A DNA stretch of 10,442 nt from Lentisphaeria bacterium (GCA_007133055.1 SLNM01000059.1:1-10442); one strand, 5' to 3'; counted from the stretch's first letter, positions 1 through 7,436 are shown. Notes: generated by a model not told the origin, from the letters alone. Translations and numbers: made by a program.

Positions 1-261
1 CTCGACCTGGCCGCCGAAATCGGCGTGGCCGGGAGTGTCGATGATATTGATCCAATGACCGCGATACTGGAAGGCGCCGTTCTTGGCGGCGATCGTGATC
101 CCCCGCTCGCGCTCGAGGTCCATCGAGTCCATCAGCCGTTCGTCAACCCGCTGATTGGCCCGGAACATGCCGCTCTGCCGGAAAAGCTGATCGACCAGGG
201 TTGTCTTGCCGTGGTCCACGTGCGCAATGATCGCCACGTTGCGAATTTTATTCTGAAGCAT
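1..261 (-). CDS. typA: TypA/BipA ribosome-associated translational GTPase, N-terminal part (runs off the left edge)
   Basis: Only the first 87 residues are present; the gene continues past the left edge. The visible part is the start of the GTP-binding domain of a translation-factor GTPase. Residues 13-21 (AHVDHGKTT) are the P-loop, RGIT at 53-56 carries the switch I threonine, and [10 protein letters not shown] at 75-84 is the G3 motif. The combination of the N-terminal [18 protein letters not shown] and the [10 protein letters not shown] spelling fits TypA/BipA rather than EF-G, LepA or EF-Tu. Family members bind the ribosome and act in 50S assembly and stress or cold adaptation. The ATG at 259-261 is preceded by AGGAAACAGGAACAAA, a plausible ribosome binding site. 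The family and start are near certain; nothing can be said about the C-terminal domains. Confidence 0.95.
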   Translation of the reverse strand, partial: MLQNKIRNVAIIAHVDHGKTTLVDQLFRQSGMFRANQRVDERLMDSMDLERERGITIAAKNGAFQYRGHWINIIDTPGHADFGGQVE

Positions 262-308
262 TTTGTTCCTGTTTCTTTCCTGAATCCGTGATACAATTTG
301 CGAAAAGT

Positions 309-331
309 AATATATACATGGGGAATGTCAA
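309..331 (-). promoter_or_regulatory. Candidate typA promoter
   Basis: On the minus strand a perfect TTGACA lies at 331-326, followed by an AT-rich TATATATT stretch. The best -10 match, TATATT at 314-309, sits only 11 bp from TTGACA, which is too close. It is 17 bp from an overlapping upstream TTGTTG (337-332). The exact -35/-10 pairing is therefore uncertain, but the region is clearly promoter-like and lies about 50-70 bp from the typA start. An 8 bp inverted pair, ctgaatcc at 280-287 and ggattcag at 345-352, brackets it. Confidence 0.4.
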
Positions 332-385
332 CAACAAGCGCAATGGATTCAGACTTTCACTGACGCATTGCCGCATCGGGACTAA

Positions 386-413
386 TTGCATTGCCCGCAG
401 GTCGTGCTATTGT
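386..413 (+). promoter_or_regulatory. Candidate promoter for the phospholipase D lipoprotein gene
   Basis: TTGCAT at 386-391 is followed after 16 bp by TATTGT at 408-413, which is preceded by TGC to give an extended -10 (TGnTATTGT). Transcription would start near 420, leaving a leader of about 40 nt before the ATG at 463. This is a motif match only. A weak hairpin (ttgtt with aacaa) lies in the predicted leader. Confidence 0.35.
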
Positions 414-462
414 CCCGTTGTTCATCGAAGGCCATAAAAACAACACGGTATTTTTGACATAA

Positions 463-1818
463 ATGTTTTGTGAATACCTGAAAAATCCTCTGCGCATACT
501 TTGCATTCGACGTTTTCCTGCGCTGTCGGGCCGCTTCCTGGCACTGGCTCTGATCATCGCTTTGTCCGCAGGATGCGCTCGCATGCGGGCTCGCAGCATA
601 TTGTTCTTGCAGCATGGCACCAGAATTGACCGGCCCGGTCACAAGGCGGAGTTGACCGAACAACTGAATTTTCCGGTTCGCGACAATAATTCGGTTGAAA
701 TACTGCGCTCAGGGACGCATGTGATGGAGAGGAAGTATCGCCTGATCGCGCACGCCAGAGAAAGTATATATATCGAACAGTACATTTTTCGGCATGACAT
801 TGTCGGGGAGATGTTTGTTGACGCCCTGATCGCCAGGGCGGAAGCGGGGGTTGAGGTAAAAGTTATTGTCGACAGAATTGGCAGTCTGGCCGCGGCCCAC
901 ACCCTGGCCAGGAGATTTAGAGGGACGGGGGTCGAGTTCAGGGTTCACAACCCGCTGCTCTCGTGGACCCTCCTGGACATCAACAATCGAAACCATCAGA
1001 AAGTTTTGATCGTCGATGGCCAGGCGGCGATTGTCGCGGGACTGGGCATCGGCGAGGAATACCTTTACTGGCATGATCTGGGAATTCAGGTGGAGGGTGA
1101 AATCCTTTATGATCTGATGCGAATGTTCGAGTATGACTGGAATGCCGCCGGCGCCGGTTATTTCGGCGATCTGCTGCCGCTGCCCGTCCTCGGCCGGCTA
1201 AGGAACCGGGCGGGTGACCGACCGGTCGGGGGGGGGGAATACAGCATAGAGGACTTCAGAGGGGTCGGCGAGGTTCGCTGTAAATTGCTGACTGTCATCC
1301 CGGAATCAGGCAACCATGTGACTTTCGAATACCTGGTCGAACTAATCAACCATGCGACCAGTAAAGTTTACATTGCCAACGCCTATTTTGTTCCCAATAT
1401 TTTTCTGCGAAACGCCCTGGTGGACGCGGCCGAGCGCGGGGTGGACGTAAGGCTGCTGCTGCCAAAGGAGAGCGACTTGCCGATGGTCAGGCGGGCCTCG
1501 CACGTGTTCTACAGCCGATTATTGCGGAACAACATTAGAATCTATGAAAAGGATGGTATTATTTTACACGCCAAATACCTGGTGATCGACGGCAAATGGG
1601 CTTCCATCGGTTCCATCAACATAAACGACCGGGCCTTTTTCATGAATCATGAATCCAATATTCTGGTCATAGACCGGGATATCGGGCGCGAACTGGAGCA
1701 GATATTTTTCGATGACCTGGATCATGCCCGGGAAATCACTTATGAACAATGGCGCCGAAGAGGTGTCCGACAGCGCCTCGAGGAAATCATGGTGGTTCCG
1801 AGCATGCTTTTTTACTGA
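463..1818 (+). CDS. Lipoprotein with two phospholipase D (HKD) domains; cardiolipin synthase-like
   Basis: The protein has 451 residues. It has a positively charged N-terminus, a hydrophobic core (about 24-34) and a lipobox LSAGC, with Cys38 as the likely lipidated residue, so it should be anchored at the outer face of the cytoplasmic membrane or in the outer membrane. Two HKD catalytic motifs follow: H178-x-K180-x4-D185 and H369-x-K371-x4-D376. The second continues into IGSININDRAF and NHESNILV, as in bacterial cardiolipin synthases. Family members transfer or hydrolyse phosphatidyl groups through a phosphohistidine intermediate; cardiolipin synthesis is the likeliest reaction, but other phosphodiesterase activity is possible. 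Membrane-spanning helices typical of ClsA are absent, which is closer to the ClsB/ClsC layout, although a lipobox is unusual for those. The ATG at 463 directly follows an in-frame TAA and is the only usable ATG before the signal peptide; no Shine-Dalgarno is obvious. A run of ten G at 1228-1237 encodes the Gly256-258 region between the two domains. Confidence 0.88.
   Translation: MFCEYLKNPLRILCIRRFPALSGRFLALALIIALSAGCARMRARSILFLQHGTRIDRPGHKAELTEQLNFPVRDNNSVEILRSGTHVMERKYRLIAHARESIYIEQYIFRHDIVGEMFVDALIARAEAGVEVKVIVDRIGSLAAAHTLARRFRGTGVEFRVHNPLLSWTLLDINNRNHQKVLIVDGQAAIVAGLGIGEEYLYWHDLGIQVEGEILYDLMRMFEYDWNAAGAGYFGDLLPLPVLGRLRNRAGDRPVGGGEYSIEDFRGVGEVRCKLLTVIPESGNHVTFEYLVELINHATSKVYIANAYFVPNIFLRNALVDAAERGVDVRLLLPKESDLPMVRRASHVFYSRLLRNNIRIYEKDGIILHAKYLVIDGKWASIGSININDRAFFMNHESNILVIDRDIGRELEQIFFDDLDHAREITYEQWRRRGVRQRLEEIMVVPSMLFY
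1228..1237 (+). repeat. Ten-G homopolymer inside the phospholipase D gene
   Basis: Ten consecutive G are read as GTC GGG GGG GGG GAA (Val-Gly-Gly-Gly-Glu) in the linker between the two HKD domains. The reading frame is the same before and after the tract, so this length is the ON state. A gain or loss of one G would remove the second HKD motif. Confidence 0.95.
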
Positions 1819-1819
1819 G

Positions 1820-1898
1820 ACCTGAATCCCGAAACCTGAACTCTGTCACGAGCAATGCATCATTTCTGAATGTGAATTGAAACAAGCTACCCACTCAA
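1820..1898 (+). repeat. 79 bp dispersed repeat, copy A (upstream of the GHL6 glycosidase gene)
   Basis: This segment matches the reverse complement of 10024-10102 in 78 of 79 positions; the only difference is at 1827. The core, 1828-1898, is identical over 71 bp. It begins two bases after the phospholipase D stop codon and ends 37 bp before the glycosidase ATG at 1936. The start is made of 7 bp units (acctgaa, tcccgaa, acctgaa). The ends show no obvious terminal inverted repeats. No coding function is evident. Both copies point the same way towards the gene they precede. Confidence 0.95.
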
Positions 1899-1909
1899 GT
1901 TGAAAAGGA

Positions 1910-1921
1910 ACCAAATTTGGT
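1910..1921. promoter_or_regulatory. 12 bp perfect palindrome, candidate operator
   Basis: ACCAAATTTGGT is a perfect palindrome, flanked by direct copies of aaaagga (1903-1909 and 1922-1928). It lies 15-26 bp upstream of the glycosidase ATG, between the 79 bp repeat and the ribosome binding site. That is a suitable place for a repressor to block transcription or translation initiation. No regulator gene is present nearby, so this assignment rests on symmetry and position only. Confidence 0.4.
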
Positions 1922-1935
1922 AAAAGGACTTATTC

Positions 1936-3966
1936 ATGCATAATCTTCGTTTTCGGCAGATTCATTTGGATTTTCACACCTCGGAAAAGATCGAAGGCAT
2001 TGGTCTGGATTTCGACCGTGCGCATTGGCAGCGGACACTGCAGGCGGCGGCGGTCGACTCGATTACCTGCTTTGCCACCTGCCATCATGGCTGGGCTTAC
2101 TACAACACACAGGTCGGACAGCGTCATCCGCAGCTTCAGTTCGACCTGCTGCAACAACAGTTCGACGCCTGCAAGGAGATCGATGTCAATGTCCCCATTT
2201 ATTTGACTGCCGGTGTCAATAATATGGCGGCGGTCGCGCACCCGGAATGGCGCCAGCTCGGCCCGGACGGCCGACTGACGGGTTGGGCGCACTCGAACAT
2301 CGAGCCCGGCTTTTTCATGATGTGCTTCAATACCGACTATTTGGATTTCCTTTGCCGGCAGATCGAGGAGGTGGTCGGGCTGTTTCCCGGGTGCGACGGC
2401 ATTTTCCTCGATATTATTTCGCAGCCGGAATGTGTTTGTCATCGCTGCATCGCCACCATGCAGAGCGGTGGTCTTGATCCATTGCAGCCCGAGGATCGCA
2501 GGCAGCACGCCCGCAATGTGCTGATCGAGTACTATCGGCGGTCGACGGCGGCCGCCAGGAAGAACAACCCGGAGATGCCGGTCTTTCACAACAGCGGACA
2601 TATCAGCCAGGGAGACAATGAAATATTGCCGTATTTCAGCCATCTTGAGATGGAATCGCTGCCGACCGGCGGCTGGGGATACGATCATTTCCCGGTCTCG
2701 GCCAAGTACTGCCAGAATTTACCGCACGATGTACTCGGGATGACCGGCAAGTTTCATTCCACCTGGGGCGAGTTCGGCGGCTTCAAGCATCCCAACGCCT
2801 TGCGCTACGAGTGCGCGGCTATGCTTGCCGTCGGCACCAAATGCAGCATTGGCGATCAACTGCACCCCCGCGCCCGGCTCGACCAGTCAACCTATCAAAT
2901 TGTCGGCCAGGCATACCGGGAAGTGGCGGCCAAGGAACCATGGTGCCAGCAGCCGGAACCAGTCTCCGACATCGGGTTGATCTCCTCGGCCGCAGTCAAC
3001 CGGGACGTCGACAATCATCGGCGCGACAACCCCGCCGATGTCGGGGCGGGACGCATCATGCTGGAGGAGCATTTCCTGTTCGATATTCTGGACCCGAACA
3101 TGGATTTCAGCGGGCGCAAAGCACTGCTGCTGCCTGACGACATCAGAGTGGACGAAGCATTGAAGGCGAGGATTGACGCGTTTCTGGCGGCCGGCGGTAA
3201 GTTGATCCTAAGCGGGCGCAGTGGACTGAACGCGGCGGCGGACGATTTTCTCTGGGACCTGGGCGCCGAGTTTCAAGGCGTCAGTTCCTACCAGCCCGAC
3301 TATATTGTCGCGGCCGACCAGGTTCGGCCCGCGTTTGTCGACTCCCCACTGGTCATGTATATGCCTTCCATTCGCGTCAAGGCAGGCGCCGGGCAGTCTC
3401 TGGGAGCAGTTTACGACCCCTACTTCAATCGCAGCTACGAACACTTTTGCTCTCATCAGCACGCCCCACCGCGTCCTGAGCCCAGCGGGTTTGATTGCGG
3501 GATGATCAATCCGGCCGGCAACATTCTATATTTCGCCCACCCCGTGTTCAGCATCTATCGCCATTACGGCGCCGTTGCCTACCGTCATTACATCGCCGGG
3601 GCAATGCGATTATTCATGGGCGACAGCCTGTCGCTGGAGAGCAACCTTCCGTCCACCGCCCGGGTTCATTTGAACCGGCAGCCCGCACATGATCGCCTGG
3701 TACTGCATTTGTTGTTCGCCAATACCGTTTTACGCGGTGGCACCATGGAAATGCACGGCGGTACGATCAGGGACACCCGTCCGATCGAGGTGGTCGAGGA
3801 GCTGCTGCCATTGCGAGATACGCGGCTGTCTCTGCGACTGCCCCGGGAGATTGGCCGGGTTACCCTGGAACCACAGGGGAAAACTGTTGCCTGGCAGCAA
3901 GCCAACGACCGGATTGAACTGACCATACCAGAGTTCAATTGCCATCAAATGGTGGTGCTAAGCTAG
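1936..3966 (+). CDS. GHL6-family glycoside hydrolase with beta-galactosidase trimerisation domain
   Basis: The protein has 676 residues and no signal peptide, so it is probably cytoplasmic. The first ~340 residues resemble the 'hypothetical glycosyl hydrolase 6' TIM-barrel family: RQIHLDFHTSE at 7-17, DSITCFATCHHGW at 41-53, then DGIFLDI at 154-160, where D159 at a strand end is the best nucleophile candidate. Downstream, HLEMESLPTGGWGYDHFP (237-253) provides acidic residues E238 and E240. A C166-x-C168-x2-C171 cluster follows the FLDI strand and could bind a metal or be structural. From about 345 on, the segment around ALLLPDDIRVDEALKARIDA, then LAAGGKLILSGRSG, looks like the glutamine-amidotransferase-like trimerisation domain of GH42 beta-galactosidases. 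A beta-rich C-terminus follows. Substrate and reaction are not deducible; an intracellular glycosidase acting on imported oligosaccharides or glycosides is likely. The ATG at 1936 has AAGGA 7-8 bp upstream. There is no transporter or regulator next to it. Confidence 0.8.
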   Translation: MHNLRFRQIHLDFHTSEKIEGIGLDFDRAHWQRTLQAAAVDSITCFATCHHGWAYYNTQVGQRHPQLQFDLLQQQFDACKEIDVNVPIYLTAGVNNMAAVAHPEWRQLGPDGRLTGWAHSNIEPGFFMMCFNTDYLDFLCRQIEEVVGLFPGCDGIFLDIISQPECVCHRCIATMQSGGLDPLQPEDRRQHARNVLIEYYRRSTAAARKNNPEMPVFHNSGHISQGDNEILPYFSHLEMESLPTGGWGYDHFPVSAKYCQNLPHDVLGMTGKFHSTWGEFGGFKHPNALRYECAAMLAVGTKCSIGDQLHPRARLDQSTYQIVGQAYREVAAKEPWCQQPEPVSDIGLISSAAVNRDVDNHRRDNPADVGAGRIMLEEHFLFDILDPNMDFSGRKALLLPDDIRVDEALKARIDAFLAAGGKLILSGRSGLNAAADDFLWDLGAEFQGVSSYQPDYIVAADQVRPAFVDSPLVMYMPSIRVKAGAGQSLGAVYDPYFNRSYEHFCSHQHAPPRPEPSGFDCGMINPAGNILYFAHPVFSIYRHYGAVAYRHYIAGAMRLFMGDSLSLESNLPSTARVHLNRQPAHDRLVLHLLFANTVLRGGTMEMHGGTIRDTRPIEVVEELLPLRDTRLSLRLPREIGRVTLEPQGKTVAWQQANDRIELTIPEFNCHQMVVLS

Positions 3967-4036
3967 CAAAGCTCCGCCTCCAAACAAGGAGTATATTCAA
4001 GAAAAGCTGGTGTTTGAAGAAGTGAGTTCCGGATTG

Positions 4037-4666
4037 TCAGGGCAGGAACCGGTCGGCGGCAAATTCGTCGATCAGTTGTCTTAGTTGCAGGTACTGCGAC
4101 GCTACGGGAAATTGCGGAAATTGTTCTTGCACCGCAGCCGAAGGGCGGAACAGAATCCCCCGGTCGGCGGCTTGCAGCATGGTCGTGTCGTTGAAGGAAT
4201 CGCCGGTTGCCAGCACCTCGAAATTGAGACGGCGCAGCGCCTCCACCGCATGTCGCTTGCCGTCAGGCTGGCGTAATCGATAGTTGTCGACGCTGTCGTC
4301 GGCGCCGATTTCAAGGAAGTTGCAGAACAGTGCGGGCCGGTCCAGCTTGGCCATCAGCGGGTCGGCGAATTCATAGAAGGTGTCGGAAAGAATTATTACC
4401 TGGAAACGCTGGCGCAGCGAGGCGAGGAATTCGACTGCGCCGGGCAGTGGGCTGAGGGAGGCGATGACTCTTTGAATGTCCCGCAGCTTCAATCCATGCC
4501 GGCTGAGCAACTGCAGGCGGCCGCGCATAAGCTGATCATAGTCGGGAATATCCCGGGTGGTTAACCGCAGTTCTTCGATTCCGGTGCGCTCGGCGACGGC
4601 AATCCAAATTTCCGGCACCAGCACACCCTCCAAATCCATGGCGATAATCAGTGGTTGACGGGACAT
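4037..4666 (-). CDS. thrH: ThrH: phosphoserine phosphatase / homoserine phosphotransferase (HAD superfamily)
   Basis: The protein has 209 residues, about the same length as Pseudomonas ThrH (roughly 205), and strong recalled similarity throughout ([59 protein letters not shown]). HAD motifs: nucleophile D11 in DLEGV, S94 in ILSDT, K137, and acidic D156/D160 in GDSFND. ThrH dephosphorylates phosphoserine in serine biosynthesis and can transfer the phosphate to homoserine, feeding threonine synthesis. The start chosen is the ATG at 4664-4666, where GAGGAAG stands 6 bp upstream and the homology begins. An in-frame extension up to 4831 exists but has no family similarity and would overlap the promoter. 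It converges with the glycosidase gene, with 70 bp between the two stops. Confidence 0.93.
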   Translation of the reverse strand: MSRQPLIIAMDLEGVLVPEIWIAVAERTGIEELRLTTRDIPDYDQLMRGRLQLLSRHGLKLRDIQRVIASLSPLPGAVEFLASLRQRFQVIILSDTFYEFADPLMAKLDRPALFCNFLEIGADDSVDNYRLRQPDGKRHAVEALRRLNFEVLATGDSFNDTTMLQAADRGILFRPSAAVQEQFPQFPVASQYLQLRQLIDEFAADRFLP

Positions 4667-4784
4667 TCTGCTTCCTCTAAAGTGACAATCGAAACGAATT
4701 TTCGGCAATGCTTGTCGGTTTGAGACGGAGCTTCGCCGGCCTCTGATAACGGCATAGGGGAAGACATTGCCGGCATCGGAGATT

Positions 4785-4812
4785 AATATATCCTCACCAA
4801 CCACGATCTCAA
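4785..4812 (-). promoter_or_regulatory. Candidate sigma70-type promoter for thrH
   Basis: On the minus strand TTGAGA (4812-4807) is separated by 16 bp from TATATT (4790-4785), five of six matches to each consensus hexamer. Transcription would start near 4778, leaving a 5' leader of about 110 nt before the thrH ATG. No other gene start lies between, which supports independent transcription of thrH. Confidence 0.5.
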
Positions 4813-4874
4813 CCAGACCGCGCTTATTCAAGCACGAAAGGATCGCAAGACAAACGATACTTGCCTGCTTTGAT

Positions 4875-4895
4875 GGTCGAGTCGGATACTCGACC
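4875..4895. repeat. Small hairpin, 8 bp stem
   Basis: GGTCGAGT (4875-4882) and ACTCGACC (4888-4895) are perfectly complementary around a 5 nt loop. No T-tract follows on either strand, so it is not a standard terminator. It looks like a short dispersed palindromic element, but only one copy is in the window. Confidence 0.7.
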
Positions 4896-4958
4896 TACGT
4901 TTAAGCCGTAGAGCCGGAATCCGTCCGTCCCAATGATCGACTGGGCAAATGCGACTAC

Positions 4959-4991
4959 TTACCCATTTTGCGCATTGCCTAAAATGGGTAA
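4959..4991. repeat. Perfect inverted repeat, 11 bp arms
   Basis: TTACCCATTTT (4959-4969) and AAAATGGGTAA (4981-4991) are perfect complements around an 11 nt loop. There is no following U-run for termination. It could be a protein-binding site, a cruciform or a dispersed palindrome. Confidence 0.8.
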
Positions 4992-5129
4992 ATACAGCCT
5001 TGTGGGGCTGCGGTTTCTTGTCTTTCGCGGCCATAACCTCATCTTGCTTTTCGTGCGCTTTGATCCGCGCGGAGCTTTGATTCAAGTGTATGTAATGCGT
5101 GGATTTGCCGACCTGGGGTTTGCTGTTTT

Positions 5130-5157
5130 CCGCCGCAGGATGATCCGCCGCAGGATG
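5130..5157. repeat. 15 bp tandem duplication
   Basis: ccgccgcaggatg occurs at 5130-5142 and again at 5145-5157, with period 15. It lies 21 bp beyond the recD2 stop and is not in a recognised gene. It is probably a replication-slippage product. Confidence 0.85.
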
Positions 5158-5177
5158 GCTGGGTTGCTGTTCACTGT

Positions 5178-7436
5178 TCAGTTGTCGGCCATCTCGCTTC
5201 GCAGCAACTGCGGTTCGGCCAGCCAGGCTTTTAACTGGGTATATCGCAGAGCCGGGCGGTCGTTGCGGATGGCCATGGCCAGAGCCTTGCGGCTGCCGAT
5301 CATGACAAGCAGCCGTCGCGCCCTCGTCATGCCGGTATATACCAGATTGCGCTGCAGCATAATGTAGTGCTGGGTAAGCAGTGGCATGATGACGGCCGGG
5401 AACTCACTTCCCTGGGACTTATGCACGGTTACGGCGTAGGCCAGTTTAATTTGGTCCAGCTCGATTCGTTCATACTCGACAACTCCGACATCGAAAGCCA
5501 CTGTCATCCGTGCTTCCTGTGAGTTTATTCCGACCACCTGTCCCAGCTCGCCATTGAACACCCCTTTGTCGTAGTTGTTGACCACCTGCATGACCCTGTC
5601 ATGCAGACGAAACGCGCGTTCGCCAAAATGCAATTCCGGCTTGGGTCCGGGATTGAGTGCCTGCTGCAATCTGGCGTTGAGCGAGATAGTACCGCAGGCG
5701 CCTTTGTTCATCGGCGCCAGCACCTGGACATCGGCCATGGGGTCGAGTTTGAATTTGGCTGGGATTCTTTCGGCGATCATAGTGCTGATCATTTCGCCGA
5801 CGCGCTCCGGCTCATTCTGTTCTATCCAGTAGAAGTCGGCGGTTTCCTCGCGGTCACGGTGGGTCAGGTCGGGAATCACGCCGCGGTTGACCGCGTGGGC
5901 ATTGAGTACAATCCGGCTTCCTTCCTCCTGCCGGTAGATTTCGGTCAGATGTGTTACCGCCACCCTTTGGCAGGCGATCATATCATGCAGCACACTTCCC
6001 GGCCCCACCGACGGCAGTTGATCGCGGTCTCCGACAAACAGCAGTCGCGCCTCGTCGGGCAGGGCTCCCAGCAAGCTGCTCATCAGCTCGATATCCAGCA
6101 TCGACACTTCGTCCAGGATCAACAGGTCGCAGCGCAGCGGTCGGTCTGGTCCATGCACGAACTCCCGTTTCTGGGGGTCCCATTTGAGCATGCGATGAAT
6201 AGTTTTTGCCCGTGCCCCGCAACTTTCGCTCAAACGTTTTGCCGCCCGTCCTGTCGGCGCCGCCAGAAACACTTTTTTCTGTAGAGTTTTGGCCAGCCTG
6301 ACAATTCGTCCGACCACCAGTGTTTTTCCCACGCCCGGCCCGCCGGTGATGATGCTTATGCGTGAGTTGAAGGCTCGGCGCACCGCCTGTCGCTGGGCTT
6401 CGTTCAGGATCTGCATCTCGGGCTCTTGCAAGGGAAGCTCGCCCTCGAACAAACCACCGCCGCGGGCGAGAATGTTGGTCAGTTTCTCCGCCACTGCGGT
6501 CTCGGCCCGGTACAGGCGTCGTTCATAAACCATTTGATTCCGGCATTCGGCGGACTCGCTTTTTGCCACCACCACTGCTGCGTCCAGAACCGCGCGGTGC
6601 AACCCGGTTTCAACCGGCTCCCGGTCGGCGCCCAGCAGTTCCGCCGCCCGCGTTATCAGTTTTTGCCGCGGATAGCAGGTATGGCCATCGTCCGCCAGCT
6701 TGCTCAGAGTGTAGGCGATGCCGGCAGCCAGTCGCAGCGGATTGTTCTTTTCGATACCCAGCTTGGCGGCAATCTGATCCGAGGTCTGAAATCCTATTCC
6801 CCAAACATCGCCGCATAGCCGGTAAGGGTTGCGCCGGACAATTTCCACCGCCGCATGGCCGTAGAAGGCCATAATCCGGCTGCACGCCCGCGGTCCCAAC
6901 CCCAGTCCTTGCAGAAAAATAAAGGCCTCGCGGTGCGCCTGATGTTCGTTCCACGATTTTTTGATCTGCCGGATTCGTTTGTCGCCAAGGCCGGGAATTT
7001 CACGCAGCCGGGCTGTTCGGCTATCCAGGACCGACAGGGTGTCCAGGCCGAAATGATCGACTATGCGAGCGGCCAGTTTGGGTCCGATGCCGGGCACGAT
7101 GCCGGAGCCCAGGTAGCGCCGGATTCCGGCTTCGCTGTGGGGCAGGATCGAGCGATGCGAGGAAACCCGCAACTGCAATCCGTGATCCCTGTGTTTCTCC
7201 CAGCGTCCCTTGGCCTCGATGTCCTGGCCCTCGATAATGCCACCCAGGCCACCGACCAAGGTAAGCTCGCGTCCGTCCTCGGTTTGCAGCCGCATCACCG
7301 AATAACCCCCGTCGTCGCTGGCAAAGACAATGCGCATGACTTCGCCGCGCACGGTTTCTTCGGTTAGGCCGAGGGTGTCACCGCCGCGCCCCGCGCATGA
7401 AGCGGTGTCAATGCGGTCTAGTAGTTCGTTCGGCAT
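5178..7436 (-). CDS. recD2: RecD2 superfamily 1B DNA helicase
   Basis: The protein has 752 residues, the usual RecD2 length (about 740). An N-terminal OB-like segment (VRGEVMRIVFASDDGGYSVM) is followed by helix-hairpin-helix repeats (GIVPGIGPKLA at 112-122, LREIPGLGDKRIRQI at 144-158) and NPYRLCGDVWGIGFQTSD (203-220). The SF1B motor then shows motif I GGPGVGKT (365-372), Ia APTGRAAKR (393-401), Walker B LILDEVSM (439-446), III GDRDQLPSVGPG (469-480), IV IYRQ (500-503), V VHKSQGSEF (671-679) and VI VYTGMTRA (699-706). All catalytic motifs appear intact. RecD2 is a 5'-3' helicase outside RecBCD, implicated in replication restart, mismatch-related and recombinational repair. The ATG at 7436 has only a weak Shine-Dalgarno; a GTG at codon 29 (7350-7352), where homology begins, is an alternative. 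It is the last gene of the cluster, 33 bp after the nitroreductase. Confidence 0.96.
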   Translation of the reverse strand: MPNELLDRIDTASCAGRGGDTLGLTEETVRGEVMRIVFASDDGGYSVMRLQTEDGRELTLVGGLGGIIEGQDIEAKGRWEKHRDHGLQLRVSSHRSILPHSEAGIRRYLGSGIVPGIGPKLAARIVDHFGLDTLSVLDSRTARLREIPGLGDKRIRQIKKSWNEHQAHREAFIFLQGLGLGPRACSRIMAFYGHAAVEIVRRNPYRLCGDVWGIGFQTSDQIAAKLGIEKNNPLRLAAGIAYTLSKLADDGHTCYPRQKLITRAAELLGADREPVETGLHRAVLDAAVVVAKSESAECRNQMVYERRLYRAETAVAEKLTNILARGGGLFEGELPLQEPEMQILNEAQRQAVRRAFNSRISIITGGPGVGKTLVVGRIVRLAKTLQKKVFLAAPTGRAAKRLSESCGARAKTIHRMLKWDPQKREFVHGPDRPLRCDLLILDEVSMLDIELMSSLLGALPDEARLLFVGDRDQLPSVGPGSVLHDMIACQRVAVTHLTEIYRQEEGSRIVLNAHAVNRGVIPDLTHRDREETADFYWIEQNEPERVGEMISTMIAERIPAKFKLDPMADVQVLAPMNKGACGTISLNARLQQALNPGPKPELHFGERAFRLHDRVMQVVNNYDKGVFNGELGQVVGINSQEARMTVAFDVGVVEYERIELDQIKLAYAVTVHKSQGSEFPAVIMPLLTQHYIMLQRNLVYTGMTRARRLLVMIGSRKALAMAIRNDRPALRYTQLKAWLAEPQLLRSEMADN

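Larger units (their letters stand above)
4667..5177. other. 511 bp intergenic region between recD2 and thrH
   Basis: No convincing gene is seen. The region contains, from left to right: the thrH leader (4667-4784), a candidate thrH promoter (4785-4812), a small hairpin (4875-4895), an 11 bp-stem palindrome (4959-4991), a 10 bp GC palindrome tccgcgcgga (5064-5073) and a 15 bp tandem duplication (5130-5157). Short open frames cross it on both strands, but they lack ribosome binding sites and run through the palindromes. No clear rho-independent terminator follows recD2. Confidence 0.6.

Noticed and set aside
3956..4036. Bidirectional terminator between the convergent glycosidase and thrH genes
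   Set aside because: Only weak stems (5-6 bp) are present and no U-tract follows on either strand.
4667..4831. 55-residue N-terminal extension of ThrH in the same frame
   Set aside because: ThrH homologues begin at about the ATG at 4666, which has a strong GAGGAAG site. The extension covers a good promoter match and has no family similarity.
4828..5085. Minus-strand open frame of about 85 residues between recD2 and thrH
   Set aside because: It begins at a TTG without a ribosome binding site, runs through two palindromes and its sequence shows no recognisable domain. Its end overlaps the thrH promoter region.
4933..5367. Plus-strand open frame of 144 residues
   Set aside because: It overlaps the conserved 3' end of recD2 on the opposite strand and starts inside an unstructured gap with no ribosome binding site.
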